The notes beneath the pieces are model-generated. The model did no database searches and was not told the DNA's origin. It was given only the letters and a program-made list of their open reading frames with translations. The translations under genes were made by a program, and so were the position numbers. Below, one piece after another: positions 27,003-36,447 of a stretch of DNA of 64,000 bases (position 1 is the first letter of the stretch; the number at the start of each line of letters is the position of its first letter). Where the stretch lies: positions 124,001 to 188,000 of the forward strand of contig NZ_BAGZ01000001.1 of NCBI RefSeq assembly GCF_000298175.1, written 5' to 3'. The DNA is from Austwickia chelonae NBRC 105200 (lineage in GTDB: Bacteria; Actinomycetota; Actinomycetes; Actinomycetales; Dermatophilaceae).

Positions 27003-28226
27003 TCAGCACCTCGAAGGGAGCAGCCATGTATTTTCCGATTCCTGCTGGAAAACCAGCGAGCACGCCCCCAAAACCTCTGCCCGCTCCCCCAACGACGAGA
27101 GCACCACCTCGGTACGAGCACTCACCGTCGGAGAAGCGAAACGCCGGATGCCCCGTCTGACCGGACCAAGCAGATCGCCTCCCAGCCCCACCAGAGAGCC
27201 CCCGATCACCACCACAGCCGGGTTCAGCACATTGACCATCATTCCCAGGACCTGCCCCAGCGCCATCCCTGCGTCCTCCGCGACCCGACCGGCTGCGGGA
27301 TCTCCGGCCCGCACCGTCTCCACCAGCCGTGCGATCCCCGCGTCATGTTCCAGCACTCCGGCCTTGACCAGCGCCTCGACCATCACCGAGGTGGAAGCCA
27401 CCGTCTCCAGACAGCCCCTATTCCCACACCTGCAGACCAGCCCGTGCTCGGCGACAGGAATGTGCCCGATCTCGCCGGTGATCCCCATCGCTCCCCGATA
27501 CACCTGCCCGGAGAGCACAAGTCCAGCACCGATTCCCGTCCCCACTTTGACGTACAGCAGATGGCCGGCCTCGGCATAAGGACCCCACGTGATCTCCGCC
27601 AGGCCTCCCAAGTTGGCGTCATTATCCAGATACACGGGCCGCCGTAACACTTCCCGAAGCCGGTCGATCGGACGAAAATCCACCCAGGCGGGGAGGATCA
27701 CCCCGTGTGCGATCTTCCCCGAACCGGCATCGATCGGCCCCGGGATCCCGACGCCGCAACCAACGACCTGCGACCGCTCGAGTCCTGCGCGTTCGAGCAG
27801 GATGGTGAGCACTCGATCGGCCAAGCCGATGCTGTCCTCCGCATGATGGTCCGCAGGAAGCCCCACGGCTTTCTCGGCTACGACCTCGCGATTCAGTGTG
27901 CAGAGCGCGATGCGCAGATGCCGACGGCCCATGTCGATACCGACAGCCACCTTGCACTGCGGGACACCCCCCAGCTCGACGAGCACTGCCCGCCGCCCCG
28001 ACGATGTGGTCGGAGAGGTGGCGACCACGCCTTCGGAACGCAGCTTGGCCACCAGATTGGAGATCGTCGCCGGTGACAGTCCCGTGGATTTGCTCAAGGC
28101 CACCTGGGTCATCGGACCGCTCTCGGTCAGGCAGGCCAGCACCCGCCTGGTGTTCGCAGACCGCAGAGCACTCTGCGAACCCGCACCAGGAGTGCTGTCG
28201 GCGGAGCCGAGAAGACTGTCGGCCAT
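27003..28226 (-). CDS. ROK family transcriptional regulator
   Basis: A 407-residue regulator: winged helix-turn-helix (about residues 22-80, PMTQVALSKSTGLSPATISN) followed by a sugar-kinase-fold ROK domain. GIDMGRRHLRIAL is the phosphate-1 loop, GVGIPGPID and GTGIGAGLVL the ROK signature, and CRCGNRGCLE the zinc-binding cluster. ROK regulators sense sugars or sugar phosphates and usually repress transporter genes. It sits immediately upstream of mmsA-mmsB-chvE on the same strand, so it is the likely local regulator of that operon. Confidence 0.92.
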   Translation of the reverse strand: MADSLLGSADSTPGAGSQSALRSANTRRVLACLTESGPMTQVALSKSTGLSPATISNLVAKLRSEGVVATSPTTSSGRRAVLVELGGVPQCKVAVGIDMGRRHLRIALCTLNREVVAEKAVGLPADHHAEDSIGLADRVLTILLERAGLERSQVVGCGVGIPGPIDAGSGKIAHGVILPAWVDFRPIDRLREVLRRPVYLDNDANLGGLAEITWGPYAEAGHLLYVKVGTGIGAGLVLSGQVYRGAMGITGEIGHIPVAEHGLVCRCGNRGCLETVASTSVMVEALVKAGVLEHDAGIARLVETVRAGDPAAGRVAEDAGMALGQVLGMMVNVLNPAVVVIGGSLVGLGGDLLGPVRRGIRRFASPTVSARTEVVLSSLGERAEVLGACSLVFQQESENTWLLPSRC

Positions 28227-28250
28227 GCCGACATAATCGTTGCCGAGGAT

Positions 28251-28256
28251 ATTGTA
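28251..28256 (-). promoter_or_regulatory. -10 box TACAAT upstream of ROK regulator
   Basis: A near-consensus TACAAT lies 25 bp before the ROK start on the minus strand in an AT-richer stretch. No good -35 is visible at 16-18 bp. Confidence 0.4.
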
Positions 28257-28346
28257 GTCAAGAAGTGAACACAGAAGTGCGTCGAGCAGACACTCTGAAA
28301 AGGGGGCTGAATCACGGACCCCTCAGGACTCCCCAGACATGAGAGT

Positions 28347-28377
28347 GGCCCCGGCCACCTCACCCGCGGCCGGGGCC
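28347..28377 (-). terminator. Hairpin after the ftsY-linked gene
   Basis: Perfect 10-bp stem ggccccggcc/ggccggggcc with an 11-nt loop, about 80 bp past the stop at 28458. It separates the ftsY-linked gene from the ROK regulator. Confidence 0.65.
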
Positions 28378-28457
28378 TTACCCCTGTCTCCCACAGCTGA
28401 AACAGTATTCGCTGACCCTGGGAAACTCCTGTACTCGGCCTACCAATCCCCTGGCAC

Positions 28458-29831
28458 CTAGGACCAACGTTTGGAAGAGGGAGCGTCCGGAGGCGCGGCA
28501 TCATGCTCCAAGGGGCCCGACAATCTCCGACGCCGGCCCATCACCCGCCAGGCCAAAGCACCCGCCGCGATCACACCCGGGATCAGAGCGCATAGGACCC
28601 AGGCCTTCCAAGCCACCGGATCGCGGTCGTCGACCCCCGGGAGCTCACGAGACACCGGGACCGCCCTGCTGGCAACGATCACGGCGTCGCTGAGTGGCCA
28701 AGAGTCCGAGTTGTAGTGCTTCTTCTCGCCTTTCTCCGAGGACAAAACCTCGAAGAGTGCCGTCTCCCTAGAAATCTGGACAGCCAGTTCTTCATTTCCG
28801 TGAGCTCGAGCAGCAGCCATCGTCATCACCGTCGCGAGAGGAGAGACCCCCACGATCAACGGCCCGGAGTCAGCATCGCTGACTCCCCACCAACCACCTG
28901 GGAACTCGCATACCGCGACCAGGCCCAGCCGAGGACACAGAAACGTGTTCTCGAAAGCCACCCAGTCACGGCTCGAAGTAGCGGGGTCGATCGACGGCCA
29001 GAAGATCTGGATGATCGCCTGCGATGTCGCCCGAGGACCTTCGATGCTCCGCCCGGTGGCGTCGGTCACGTGCGGCAACAGTTTCGTCGAGGGGTCACGC
29101 AACGGTTCCAACCGAGGCACCCAAGTCGCCAATGCCTCCGTCACCCCGGGCACGCCCACAATCTCGTCCGCACGACGCAAAGCGCCGGCCACCACCACGC
29201 TGTCCACCGGCCGATAGACATTGGGATAGGAGGCCAGGAGCCCCGAGGGAGACATTGTCAAAGCGTTGACCAGCGGTGACGCCTTCTCCCGAACGACCTT
29301 GGCGTCGGCTTCCTCACCGGACAACCGAGCCACTTGGGTCGCCAGGAGCAGAGTCCACCCCTGGTAGAAAGCTCCGTTCTCCGGAAGAGCAGCCGCAACG
29401 TACCGCTGTTTGATCTCTTCATGCTCCACCCGGTAGAGATAAGCCCTCAGCAGCGGTAAACGCACCGCAGCCGGTCGACTCTCGTCATGCGCCGCAGCCA
29501 TTCCGGTCAGGACCAGCTGGAGGAAAGCTCCGTCACGGTGCTTCTTCTGCATCCTGTCCGGTGCATCCGAGGACGTCTGGCCTTCCAGCCACGTCAGCTG
29601 CTGTCCCACGGCTGCAGAAACGTCGTGCCGGCCGAAGGCGACATGGGCGAGTCTCGCCGAGACGGCGAAGCTGCCGGTGAGCACCACGACAAGAATCAGT
29701 GTGACGAAGAGCGAGCCGACCTTCCTGGCGATTCTCGCCACCCCCGCCGGCGCCCCGATACGCGGAACCGCGCTGGCATCAGCCGTGACGACACCCCCGC
29801 TCTGGGGTGACTCTTTCATGTCCTGCACCAC
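28458..29831 (-). CDS. Membrane-anchored protein of unknown function downstream of ftsY
   Basis: Not recognised. About 453-457 residues: an N-terminal cytoplasmic segment, one membrane helix (LFVTLILVVVLTGSFAVSA), an extracytoplasmic part of about 340 residues rich in alpha-helical repeats with aromatic segments (FPGGWWGVSDADSGPLIVG, NGAFYQGWTLLLATQVARL), a second helix near the C terminus (VLCALIPGVIAAGALAWRV) and a basic tail. The helical pattern recalls alpha/alpha-barrel enzymes, but no catalytic motif can be named. GTG-type start at 29831 or ATG at 29819, both shortly after the ftsY stop, so co-transcription with ftsY is likely. Confidence 0.7.
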   Translation of the reverse strand: MVQDMKESPQSGGVVTADASAVPRIGAPAGVARIARKVGSLFVTLILVVVLTGSFAVSARLAHVAFGRHDVSAAVGQQLTWLEGQTSSDAPDRMQKKHRDGAFLQLVLTGMAAAHDESRPAAVRLPLLRAYLYRVEHEEIKQRYVAAALPENGAFYQGWTLLLATQVARLSGEEADAKVVREKASPLVNALTMSPSGLLASYPNVYRPVDSVVVAGALRRADEIVGVPGVTEALATWVPRLEPLRDPSTKLLPHVTDATGRSIEGPRATSQAIIQIFWPSIDPATSSRDWVAFENTFLCPRLGLVAVCEFPGGWWGVSDADSGPLIVGVSPLATVMTMAAARAHGNEELAVQISRETALFEVLSSEKGEKKHYNSDSWPLSDAVIVASRAVPVSRELPGVDDRDPVAWKAWVLCALIPGVIAAGALAWRVMGRRRRLSGPLEHDAAPPDAPSSKRWS

Positions 29832-29850
29832 TTACCCACTGGCCGCGGAC

Positions 29851-31017
29851 TCACCCGAGAATGGCATCGACGAAGGTCTCGGGATCGAACGGTGCGAGAT
29901 CGTCCGGGCCTTCTCCCAGGCCGACGAGTTTCACCGGAACTCCGAGCTTGCGTTGGACACCGACGACGATCCCGCCCTTGGCTGTCCCGTCCAATTTCGT
30001 CAATACGATCCCGGTGACATCGACAGCTTCTCCGAAGACTTCGGCCTGCACCAACCCGTTCTGACCGGTAGTGGCATCCAGGACGAGCAAGACCTCGTCG
30101 ATGGGGGAGATCTTCTCCACCACGCGTTTCACTTTGGCCAGCTCCGCCATCAGGTTCGCTTTGTTGTGCAGCCGACCGGCGGTATCCAGGAGGACCACAT
30201 CTGCGTCGGTCTCGTTCGCCGACTTCACCGCGTCGAAAGCCACCGATGCCGGATCCGCCCCTTCACGGTCCGAACGCACCGTGCGGACACCGACCCGTTC
30301 CCCCCACGTCTGCAGCTGGTCGGCGGCCGCCGCGCGGAAGGTGTCAGCAGCACCCAGGACGACTTCGTGGTCCTGGGCCACCATGACTCTGGCCAGTTTC
30401 CCCACAGTGGTCGTCTTCCCGGTCCCGTTGACTCCGACGACGAGCACCACTGCGCTCCGGTCACCTTGTCTGGTGGAAGTCACCTCGCGGTCCATCGTCG
30501 GATCGACGATCCGGATCAGCTCCTCGCGGAGCCATCCACGAACAGTGGTCTCGTCGCGGACCCCCTCCACGAGCACCCGCTGTTTCAACGAGGAGATCAG
30601 TTCCTGGGTCGCTTCGACTCCCAGGTCCGACGCCAGAAGTGTGTCCTCGACGTCTTCCCAAGTGGTCTCGTCGATATGACCTCGCGACAGCAGGTTGAGA
30701 AGCCCTTGCCCGATACCGGAGTTGCTCCGGGACAGGCGGTCGCGCAGACGGTGCATCCGCCCGACCACGGCATCAGGGTGTTCCGCGGACGAGGGCGCGC
30801 CCGGCCCCGGGACGAGCGTCCCGGACGGCGATCTGGAACCCGCTTGATCTGCAAGGTCTTTCTCGGATGCGCGAGGCGACGCCTGCCGGTCCTCTTCCGG
30901 CCCGGGACGTCGCTGCCCTCGGAGCAGCGAGACCATGCCCACCAGAAGCGCGAGGACAAGCAGCGTTCCGGTGACGAGCAGAGCCCAGAAATCGGCAAGA
31001 AACTGTTCCACAGGCAC
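29851..31017 (-). CDS. ftsY: Signal recognition particle receptor FtsY
   Basis: SRP receptor GTPase that docks Ffh-ribosome complexes at SecYEG. The 388-residue protein starts with a membrane helix (LLVTGTLLVLALLVGMVSLL, residues 13-32), the actinobacterial form of membrane attachment, then a charged linker of about 55 residues and the NG domain: GVNGTGKTTTVGKLA, DTFRAAAADQL, DTAGRLHNKANLM and TKLDGTAKGG. It lies downstream of smc with only a small membrane-protein gene between, the usual actinobacterial smc-ftsY neighbourhood. Confidence 0.97.
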   Translation of the reverse strand: MPVEQFLADFWALLVTGTLLVLALLVGMVSLLRGQRRPGPEEDRQASPRASEKDLADQAGSRSPSGTLVPGPGAPSSAEHPDAVVGRMHRLRDRLSRSNSGIGQGLLNLLSRGHIDETTWEDVEDTLLASDLGVEATQELISSLKQRVLVEGVRDETTVRGWLREELIRIVDPTMDREVTSTRQGDRSAVVLVVGVNGTGKTTTVGKLARVMVAQDHEVVLGAADTFRAAAADQLQTWGERVGVRTVRSDREGADPASVAFDAVKSANETDADVVLLDTAGRLHNKANLMAELAKVKRVVEKISPIDEVLLVLDATTGQNGLVQAEVFGEAVDVTGIVLTKLDGTAKGGIVVGVQRKLGVPVKLVGLGEGPDDLAPFDPETFVDAILG

Positions 31018-31221
31018 ATCCTGTCATCGTGACGACAACTAGGGCCGGTCGAACCACTGACTGGTCACGACGAGTTCTCGGTCGAGCCACCACTCAGAAG
31101 GTTGCTGATTCGTCAGAACGGGTGTCGACTCGGTCGGCCGGGTCAAGTTCTCCTCAGGCCCAGACCTGATGAGGTCAAGGACGACGAGAACCGACCCGGC
31201 CGAACCGAATCTGCGAAGCTC

Positions 31222-31455
31222 TCAGACCCGAGCGGCTTCGCCTTCCCGGTCCGTGACGCTCGCGGCCACGGCAGCCGACTGCCGACGAGCCAGGCGGCCC
31301 ATCGCCTCCGAACGCTCTCGCGCCAGCGCGACCCGAGAACGGTTGCGCTCGGTAAGGATGTATCGCCCTTCCCGTCGTGCCTCCACGGTGACCGCCCCTA
31401 CTACTAGACAGCCGATGACGAAAGTGACAAGAACGAAAAGAATCAGCGCGACCAT
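31222..31455 (-). CDS. Small single-pass membrane protein
   Basis: A 77-residue predicted protein with an N-terminal membrane helix (LILFVLVTFVIGCLVVGAV) and a basic, arginine-rich cytoplasmic tail with a heptad-like pattern. It is not part of a family I can name. Support is the clean hydrophobic/charged division, good codon usage and a position between smc and ftsY on the same strand. The ribosome site is weak. Confidence 0.55.
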   Translation of the reverse strand: MVALILFVLVTFVIGCLVVGAVTVEARREGRYILTERNRSRVALARERSEAMGRLARRQSAAVAASVTDREGEAARV

Positions 31456-31563
31456 GACTCAATTGTCTTAGGTCTCCCTGAACGGTTTGCATCCGGGGGG
31501 GCACCTGGCGGTCACTCCTTCATAACGATTGCCGAAGGACTCCCCTTCACCAGCAGATCTGAT

Positions 31564-31593
31564 CGAATAACGGCACGAATAGGCATTATTCGT
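31564..31593. repeat. AT-rich inverted CGAATA repeats after smc
   Basis: CGAATAA, ACGAATA and TATTCGT occur within 30 bp; the last two form a perfect 7-bp inverted repeat with a 5-nt loop (31575-31593). This low-GC patch starts 7 bp from the smc stop codon. It could be a weak terminator or a protein-binding site. Confidence 0.4.
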
Positions 31594-31599
31594 ATTTTG

Positions 31600-34500
31600 T
31601 CAGCTCTGCGCCGTACGAACGTCGTCCACAGCCGTGTTCGAACCGGAAAGGCCTGGGACCTGAGCAAGGCCTCGGATCCGTTGTGAGACCACGGTGGTCA
31701 CTCCATCACCCCGCATCGTCACACCGTACAGCGCATCGGCGACTTCCATCGTGCGTTTCTGATGGGTGATGACGATGAGCTGGCTGGAGTCCCGGAGCTC
31801 CTCGAAAAGCCCGATGAGCCGCCCCAGGTTGGTGTCGTCCAAGGCGGCCTCGACCTCATCCATGATGTAGAAGGGACTAGGCCTGGCCTTGAAGATCGAC
31901 ACCAGCAGCGCCACCGCCGTCAACGAGCGCTCTCCGCCGGAGAGCAGGGAGAGACGTTTGATCCTTTTTCCCGGCGGCCGTGCTTCCACCTCGATACCCG
32001 TCGTCAGTAGATCGTTCGGATCGGTAAGCACCAATTTTCCTTCTCCGCCGGGAAAGAGACGGGAAAAAACGCCTTCGAACTCCCTGGCCGTGTCGGCGAA
32101 AGCCTCGGCGAAAACCTTTTCCACCCGATCGTCCACCTCTTTCACGATCGCCAGCAGATCGCGCTTACCGCTCTTGAGATCCTCCAGCTGTTCGACCAGG
32201 AAACGGTGCCTTTCCTCGAGCGCCGCATACTCCTCCAGCGCGAGGGGGTTGATCTTCCCCAGCCGGGAGAGGCCTCGCTCCGCAGAACGCAGCCGCCGTT
32301 CCTGCTCGACCCGCACGTACGGATGGAAGGACAGTGACTCGGAGCCGCCCGCGCCCGGAACACGGCCCACGTCGGTGAGCACAGGAACCGGACGATGAGG
32401 CCCGAACTCCTCGACAAGCGAATCCGGTTCGATGCCCAGTTCCTCCACCGCCCGGTTCTGCACCTGCTCGATACGTAACCGCAGCTGGGTACGAGCGACT
32501 TCGTCCCGATGCATCGAATCCGTCAATTCACGCAAGGAGTCGGTGAGCTCCCCCACTTTCAAGCGCATATCACGCAGACCGCGTTCCTCCGCCTCCCGGC
32601 GGGAGACCGCTTCGTCCCGCGCTTTCTCTGCTTTCTCCGAGATGTCCCGTAACCGTGCCGCTCCCTGTCGTGCCTGTACACGGATACCGGCCGCCACCAG
32701 CCTCTGGTGCTCCCTCCGGCGACGACGCCTTTCCGCCTGTTCCCGAGCGGCACACTCAGCTCGCGCCCTGGCCTCCAGGGCTTCCGCACGCCCTTTGGCC
32801 GAGCGGACTCTTTCCTCACATCCGCGAAGACGCAGATGTACCTCGGTCTCTTCTGCTCGGGCCTTGGCCAGCGCGCGCTCCAGACGATCCCTCTCCTCGA
32901 CCGACGACTCAGCGGCAGAAATCGGCTCTTCCTCAGCTGCCGCCAATCTTCCCTGCAGGGCAGCGAGTTCTCGTTCGCCGTCCTCCAGCTGCTGTGCAAC
33001 CCGCGCTATCGCTCGTTCACCCCTCGCGCACTCCGCCTTTGCTGACCTCACCTGCGCGCCCAGGCCCCCGAGCCGTTCGGCAAGAGCATTGATCCGTGCG
33101 TCCGAAGCATGAAGATCGGTCAACGCCGCTTCGGCCTCCGCCTCGTATGCGCTGACCTCTGCCAGCAGTTCACGCATCCGGAAACGGGAACGATCCCGTC
33201 GGGCACCCGCCGCAGCGGCCCGTTCCTCGGCTTCAGACCGCGCTGCCTGGAGTTCCAGCTGGCTGGGCACCGAAGCGCTCCCGCCTCGGACGAAATCCGC
33301 CGCGTAGACATCCCCCTGTCTGGTCACTGCGCTCGCCTCCGGAAAGGCACGAAGAACATCTCTGGCGGCGACTGCGTCCTCCACGAGGAACACCCCGGAC
33401 AGCAGCCTGTCCACCACCGCTCGGATCTGCGGAGGCACCTCGACCACGTCCTGTGCCCGCACCCAGTCCGCCCCGGCTTCCTCCTCCGTCGATATCACGG
33501 CCTGTTCTCCGAGCTCTCCCGGAAGCAGGAGGACCGCGCGACCGGCGTCCTGATCACGAAGTCTGGTGATCGCGGTATCGACGGTATCGACGGTATCGAC
33601 CACCACCGCGTCCACCGCACGGTCCAATGCCGCTGCGATCGCAGCCTCGTGACCGGCGTGCACCGTCATGAGCTGAGCTAATGACCCCTTCACTCCGGGG
33701 TGGGCGGGGTTCTCACCGTCACCGAGAAGGACCGCAGCACCATCCTTGCGACGCAGCGCCAGCGCCAAGGCCTCAAGTCTTCCCTGGGCCGCGCTGCGAT
33801 CGCCTTCGGCAGCACGTTCTTGCTCGCGGATCGCGTCGACCTCAGCGCGGAGTGCAGCCAACGCATCGAGTGCTTTCTCGTAAGCCTCGTCGAGCAGGGT
33901 CTCTCCGTCCTCGTCGGCGACGATGCTCGATTCAAGTCGGGCGAACTCTGCGGCAGCGGCCCCTGCACGTTCCTCGGACTGCGCCACGGTCTGTCGCAGG
34001 CGGCCGATCTCCTCGCGGAGTGAGTCCACGCGGCTCCTCCGGGCAGCCACCTGACCGGCCAGTTGCGCTAACCCTTCCCTCCGGTCGGCTGCGGCTCGTT
34101 CGGCGCGATCGAGTCGCGCACGCTCGGCGTTCCAGGCTTTCTCCAGCTGCTCCCGTTGATCGCTCGAGGTCTCGAGCTCCTCCCGGAGCACATGCAGCTC
34201 GGCTGCCAGCTTGGCTTCCTGCTCGCGTGCCGCTACCGACTGGGTCTGCAGATGTGCCGGGTCCGGTCCCGAGGTGCGGCTCTCTTCAGCCGGGGAGCTC
34301 AGGAGCCGTTCACGCTCGCCGGCCTGATCCGCGACCGCTTCGAGTCGTTCCGTCAGAAGGCTCAGAGCGTGGCAACATTCCTCAGCCCGTTTGACTTGCG
34401 GAGCGTCGGACCGGATCCGTTCTTCTACGGTCTTCAGACGCTCGAGCCCCTGCCGAGTCTCCTCGGCGAGGAGATCTCGCCTCCTGGTCGTCTCCAGCTC

Positions 34501-35241
34501 TCCGGCGATCTCCTTGTCCAGGGTCGTGGTCAGCTGGACCAGATCATCGGCAAGAAGCCTCAGACGGGAATCCCGGGCCTCAGCCTGGATCAATGCTGCC
34601 CGTCGTGCTGTCTCAGCTTGCCGACCGAGCGGGCCCAGCTGTCGTCGGATCTCCGCAGTGAGGTCCTTCACCCTGACGAGTTTGCTTTCCATCGTCGCCA
34701 GCTTCCGCAGCGCTTTCTCCTTGCGCTTGCGGTGTTTGAGGACCCCCGCGGCTTCCTCCACGAAGCCTCGCCGTTCTTCCGGTGTCGCGCGCAGAACGGC
34801 GTCCAGTTGCCCTTGACCGACGATCACATGCATTTCCCGGCCGATCCCGGCGTCGGAGAGCAGTTCCTGGATATCGATGAGGCGGCAGGTCGTTCCGTTG
34901 ATGGCGTAGTCGCTGCCGCCCCCTCGGAACATGATCCGACTGATGGTGACCTCTGCGTAATCGATCGGCAGTGCGCCGTCACTGTTGTCGATCGTCATCG
35001 TGACCTCGGCCCGGCCCAACGCCGGGCGGCCGGCCGTCCCGGCGAAGATGACGTCCTCCATTTTGCCCCCGCGCAGGGATTTCGCGCCCTGCTCCCCCAT
35101 CACCCAGGAGAGGGCGTCGACCACATTGGATTTACCCGAACCGTTCGGACCGACGATGCAGGTGATGCCAGGTTCCAGACGGAGATGAGTCGCCGAGGCG
35201 AAAGATTTGAAGCCTTTGAGGGTAAGACTTTTGACGTACAC
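31600..35241 (-). CDS. smc: Chromosome segregation ATPase SMC
   Basis: A 1213-residue condensin subunit that organises and segregates the chromosome with ScpA/ScpB. N-terminal Walker A is GPNGSGKSNVVDALSWVMGE; two long coiled coils flank the hinge (about residues 500-670); the C-terminal head has signature LSGGERSLTAVALLVSIFKA and Walker B PFYIMDEVEAALDD. GTG start gives the canonical YVKSLTLKGFKSFA. Full-length and without disruption. It is divergent from the lipoprotein gene at 35439. Confidence 0.97.
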   Translation of the reverse strand: MYVKSLTLKGFKSFASATHLRLEPGITCIVGPNGSGKSNVVDALSWVMGEQGAKSLRGGKMEDVIFAGTAGRPALGRAEVTMTIDNSDGALPIDYAEVTISRIMFRGGGSDYAINGTTCRLIDIQELLSDAGIGREMHVIVGQGQLDAVLRATPEERRGFVEEAAGVLKHRKRKEKALRKLATMESKLVRVKDLTAEIRRQLGPLGRQAETARRAALIQAEARDSRLRLLADDLVQLTTTLDKEIAGELETTRRRDLLAEETRQGLERLKTVEERIRSDAPQVKRAEECCHALSLLTERLEAVADQAGERERLLSSPAEESRTSGPDPAHLQTQSVAAREQEAKLAAELHVLREELETSSDQREQLEKAWNAERARLDRAERAAADRREGLAQLAGQVAARRSRVDSLREEIGRLRQTVAQSEERAGAAAAEFARLESSIVADEDGETLLDEAYEKALDALAALRAEVDAIREQERAAEGDRSAAQGRLEALALALRRKDGAAVLLGDGENPAHPGVKGSLAQLMTVHAGHEAAIAAALDRAVDAVVVDTVDTVDTAITRLRDQDAGRAVLLLPGELGEQAVISTEEEAGADWVRAQDVVEVPPQIRAVVDRLLSGVFLVEDAVAARDVLRAFPEASAVTRQGDVYAADFVRGGSASVPSQLELQAARSEAEERAAAAGARRDRSRFRMRELLAEVSAYEAEAEAALTDLHASDARINALAERLGGLGAQVRSAKAECARGERAIARVAQQLEDGERELAALQGRLAAAEEEPISAAESSVEERDRLERALAKARAEETEVHLRLRGCEERVRSAKGRAEALEARARAECAAREQAERRRRRREHQRLVAAGIRVQARQGAARLRDISEKAEKARDEAVSRREAEERGLRDMRLKVGELTDSLRELTDSMHRDEVARTQLRLRIEQVQNRAVEELGIEPDSLVEEFGPHRPVPVLTDVGRVPGAGGSESLSFHPYVRVEQERRLRSAERGLSRLGKINPLALEEYAALEERHRFLVEQLEDLKSGKRDLLAIVKEVDDRVEKVFAEAFADTAREFEGVFSRLFPGGEGKLVLTDPNDLLTTGIEVEARPPGKRIKRLSLLSGGERSLTAVALLVSIFKARPSPFYIMDEVEAALDDTNLGRLIGLFEELRDSSQLIVITHQKRTMEVADALYGVTMRGDGVTTVVSQRIRGLAQVPGLSGSNTAVDDVRTAQS

Positions 35242-35355
35242 GGCGTTCGTCTCTCCTGGCTCCGTAAATGGACGCAGCCACTCTACCCGCGACGCCGCAG
35301 CCTGCGATGATGCCGCACACCGTCCTCAACGATCGGCGGTATCGGCTGGACTCGA

Positions 35356-35385
35356 TTCACGGTTCGGCGAGGCTCCCCCTAGGCT
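35356..35385 (+). promoter_or_regulatory. Possible promoter of lipoprotein gene
   Basis: TTCACG (35356-35361) and TAGGCT (35380-35385) with an 18-bp spacer lie 53 bp before the ATG at 35439. The -35 box is imperfect. Confidence 0.35.
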
Positions 35386-35438
35386 GACAGGCACTGTTCG
35401 TGGACACCTACACCATGCATTGAGGGGAACTCCATCCC

Positions 35439-36197
35439 ATGAGTCTTCGTCGCGGCCTAGCCGCTTTTGCCCTGCTTCCGTTCGTCCTCACCGCATGCGG
35501 CGGGTCCGACAGCAACGATTCGGGTGCGAAGAAGAACGCTGCTCCAGCAGCTTCCGGAAAGAGCCTGATGCAGCTCTGCGAGCCGGGCAAAACTGTGGAG
35601 AAAGCCGCCTTCCTGGAGGCAACGAAGAGCGATGCCGACAAGAAAAAGGCATTCCATTTCGCAGGGACACTTCCGCCGAGCCCGGAAGGGAAGAGCACTC
35701 TTGTGGCAGACATCGACAGAACCGATAGCAATTCGCCCAAGATGTCGATGCGAATCACGTCACCCAAGAAGACCGAGACCCACATCATCCTCATCGGCAA
35801 AGACACCTACATCATGTCCCCGGAAAGCAACAAGAAGTATCAGAAGTCGACAGCACAAGACACTGATCTCATGGCTTTCGCAAAAATGAGTTTCGCGAAC
35901 GGAGAGATCGACGAGAGCACCGAGAGCATCACTTGTGTCGGCCAGGAGGATCTCGACGGCAAGAAGACCAGCCGCTTCTCGATGAAAATGCCCGGCCAAC
36001 CGGCTCGGGGAGGCAATGCCGCAGGATCCCCCGGCGGCGCCACGGACAAGTTCGACTTCTGGTTCGACGAGAAAGGTTTCCGGGTGAAGGGCTCCATGCC
36101 CTCCGGTGAATTCACCTTTTCCAAGTGGGGGGAGAAGCCAGCCATCACCGAACCCCCGGCCAACCAGGTCACCCAAGCTCCTGCTGCCAAGCCCTGA
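35439..36197 (+). CDS. LolA/LprG-like lipoprotein, paralogue A
   Basis: A 252-residue exported lipoprotein: signal peptide with lipobox LTACG (cleavage before the cysteine), a low-complexity linker and a beta-rich domain. The pattern KDTYIMSPESNKKYQKS, then CVGQEDLDGKKTSRFSMKMP and FDFWFDEKGF, then KWGEKPAITEPPANQV resembles LppX/LprG/LolA-like lipid carriers of Actinobacteria. It is related to the gene at 36448 (see that entry). Ribosome site GAGGGGAA upstream. Specific ligand unknown. Confidence 0.8.
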   Translation: MSLRRGLAAFALLPFVLTACGGSDSNDSGAKKNAAPAASGKSLMQLCEPGKTVEKAAFLEATKSDADKKKAFHFAGTLPPSPEGKSTLVADIDRTDSNSPKMSMRITSPKKTETHIILIGKDTYIMSPESNKKYQKSTAQDTDLMAFAKMSFANGEIDESTESITCVGQEDLDGKKTSRFSMKMPGQPARGGNAAGSPGGATDKFDFWFDEKGFRVKGSMPSGEFTFSKWGEKPAITEPPANQVTQAPAAKP

Positions 36198-36205
36198 TCT
36201 CGAGC

Positions 36206-36243
36206 GGTTGTGGTTGCCCGTTCTTCGAGTGGCAACCACAACC
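36206..36243 (+). terminator. Hairpin between the two lipoprotein genes
   Basis: Perfect 13-bp stem ggttgtggttgcc/ggcaaccacaacc with a 12-nt loop, starting 9 bp after the first lipoprotein stop. No T-run follows, but its position suggests that the two lipoproteins are separate transcription units. Confidence 0.7.
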
Positions 36244-36447
36244 CGGTCGTTCATCCCCTCGATCCGGCACCTTGACCTGTCGAGGCCCCGGCCGGTACCC
36301 CTCCCCCTGCCTTGACGTCCCGGCAGGAGCAGCCGAAAAGGCACAGGGGGCCGCCTCCCCGGTACCCTGGAGTGGTTCCGCCCATCAGACACGGCTCGTC
36401 CTTCGGCTTCACGACCACCTCGCCGCGAGCCCCGGAGAAGGAGACCT

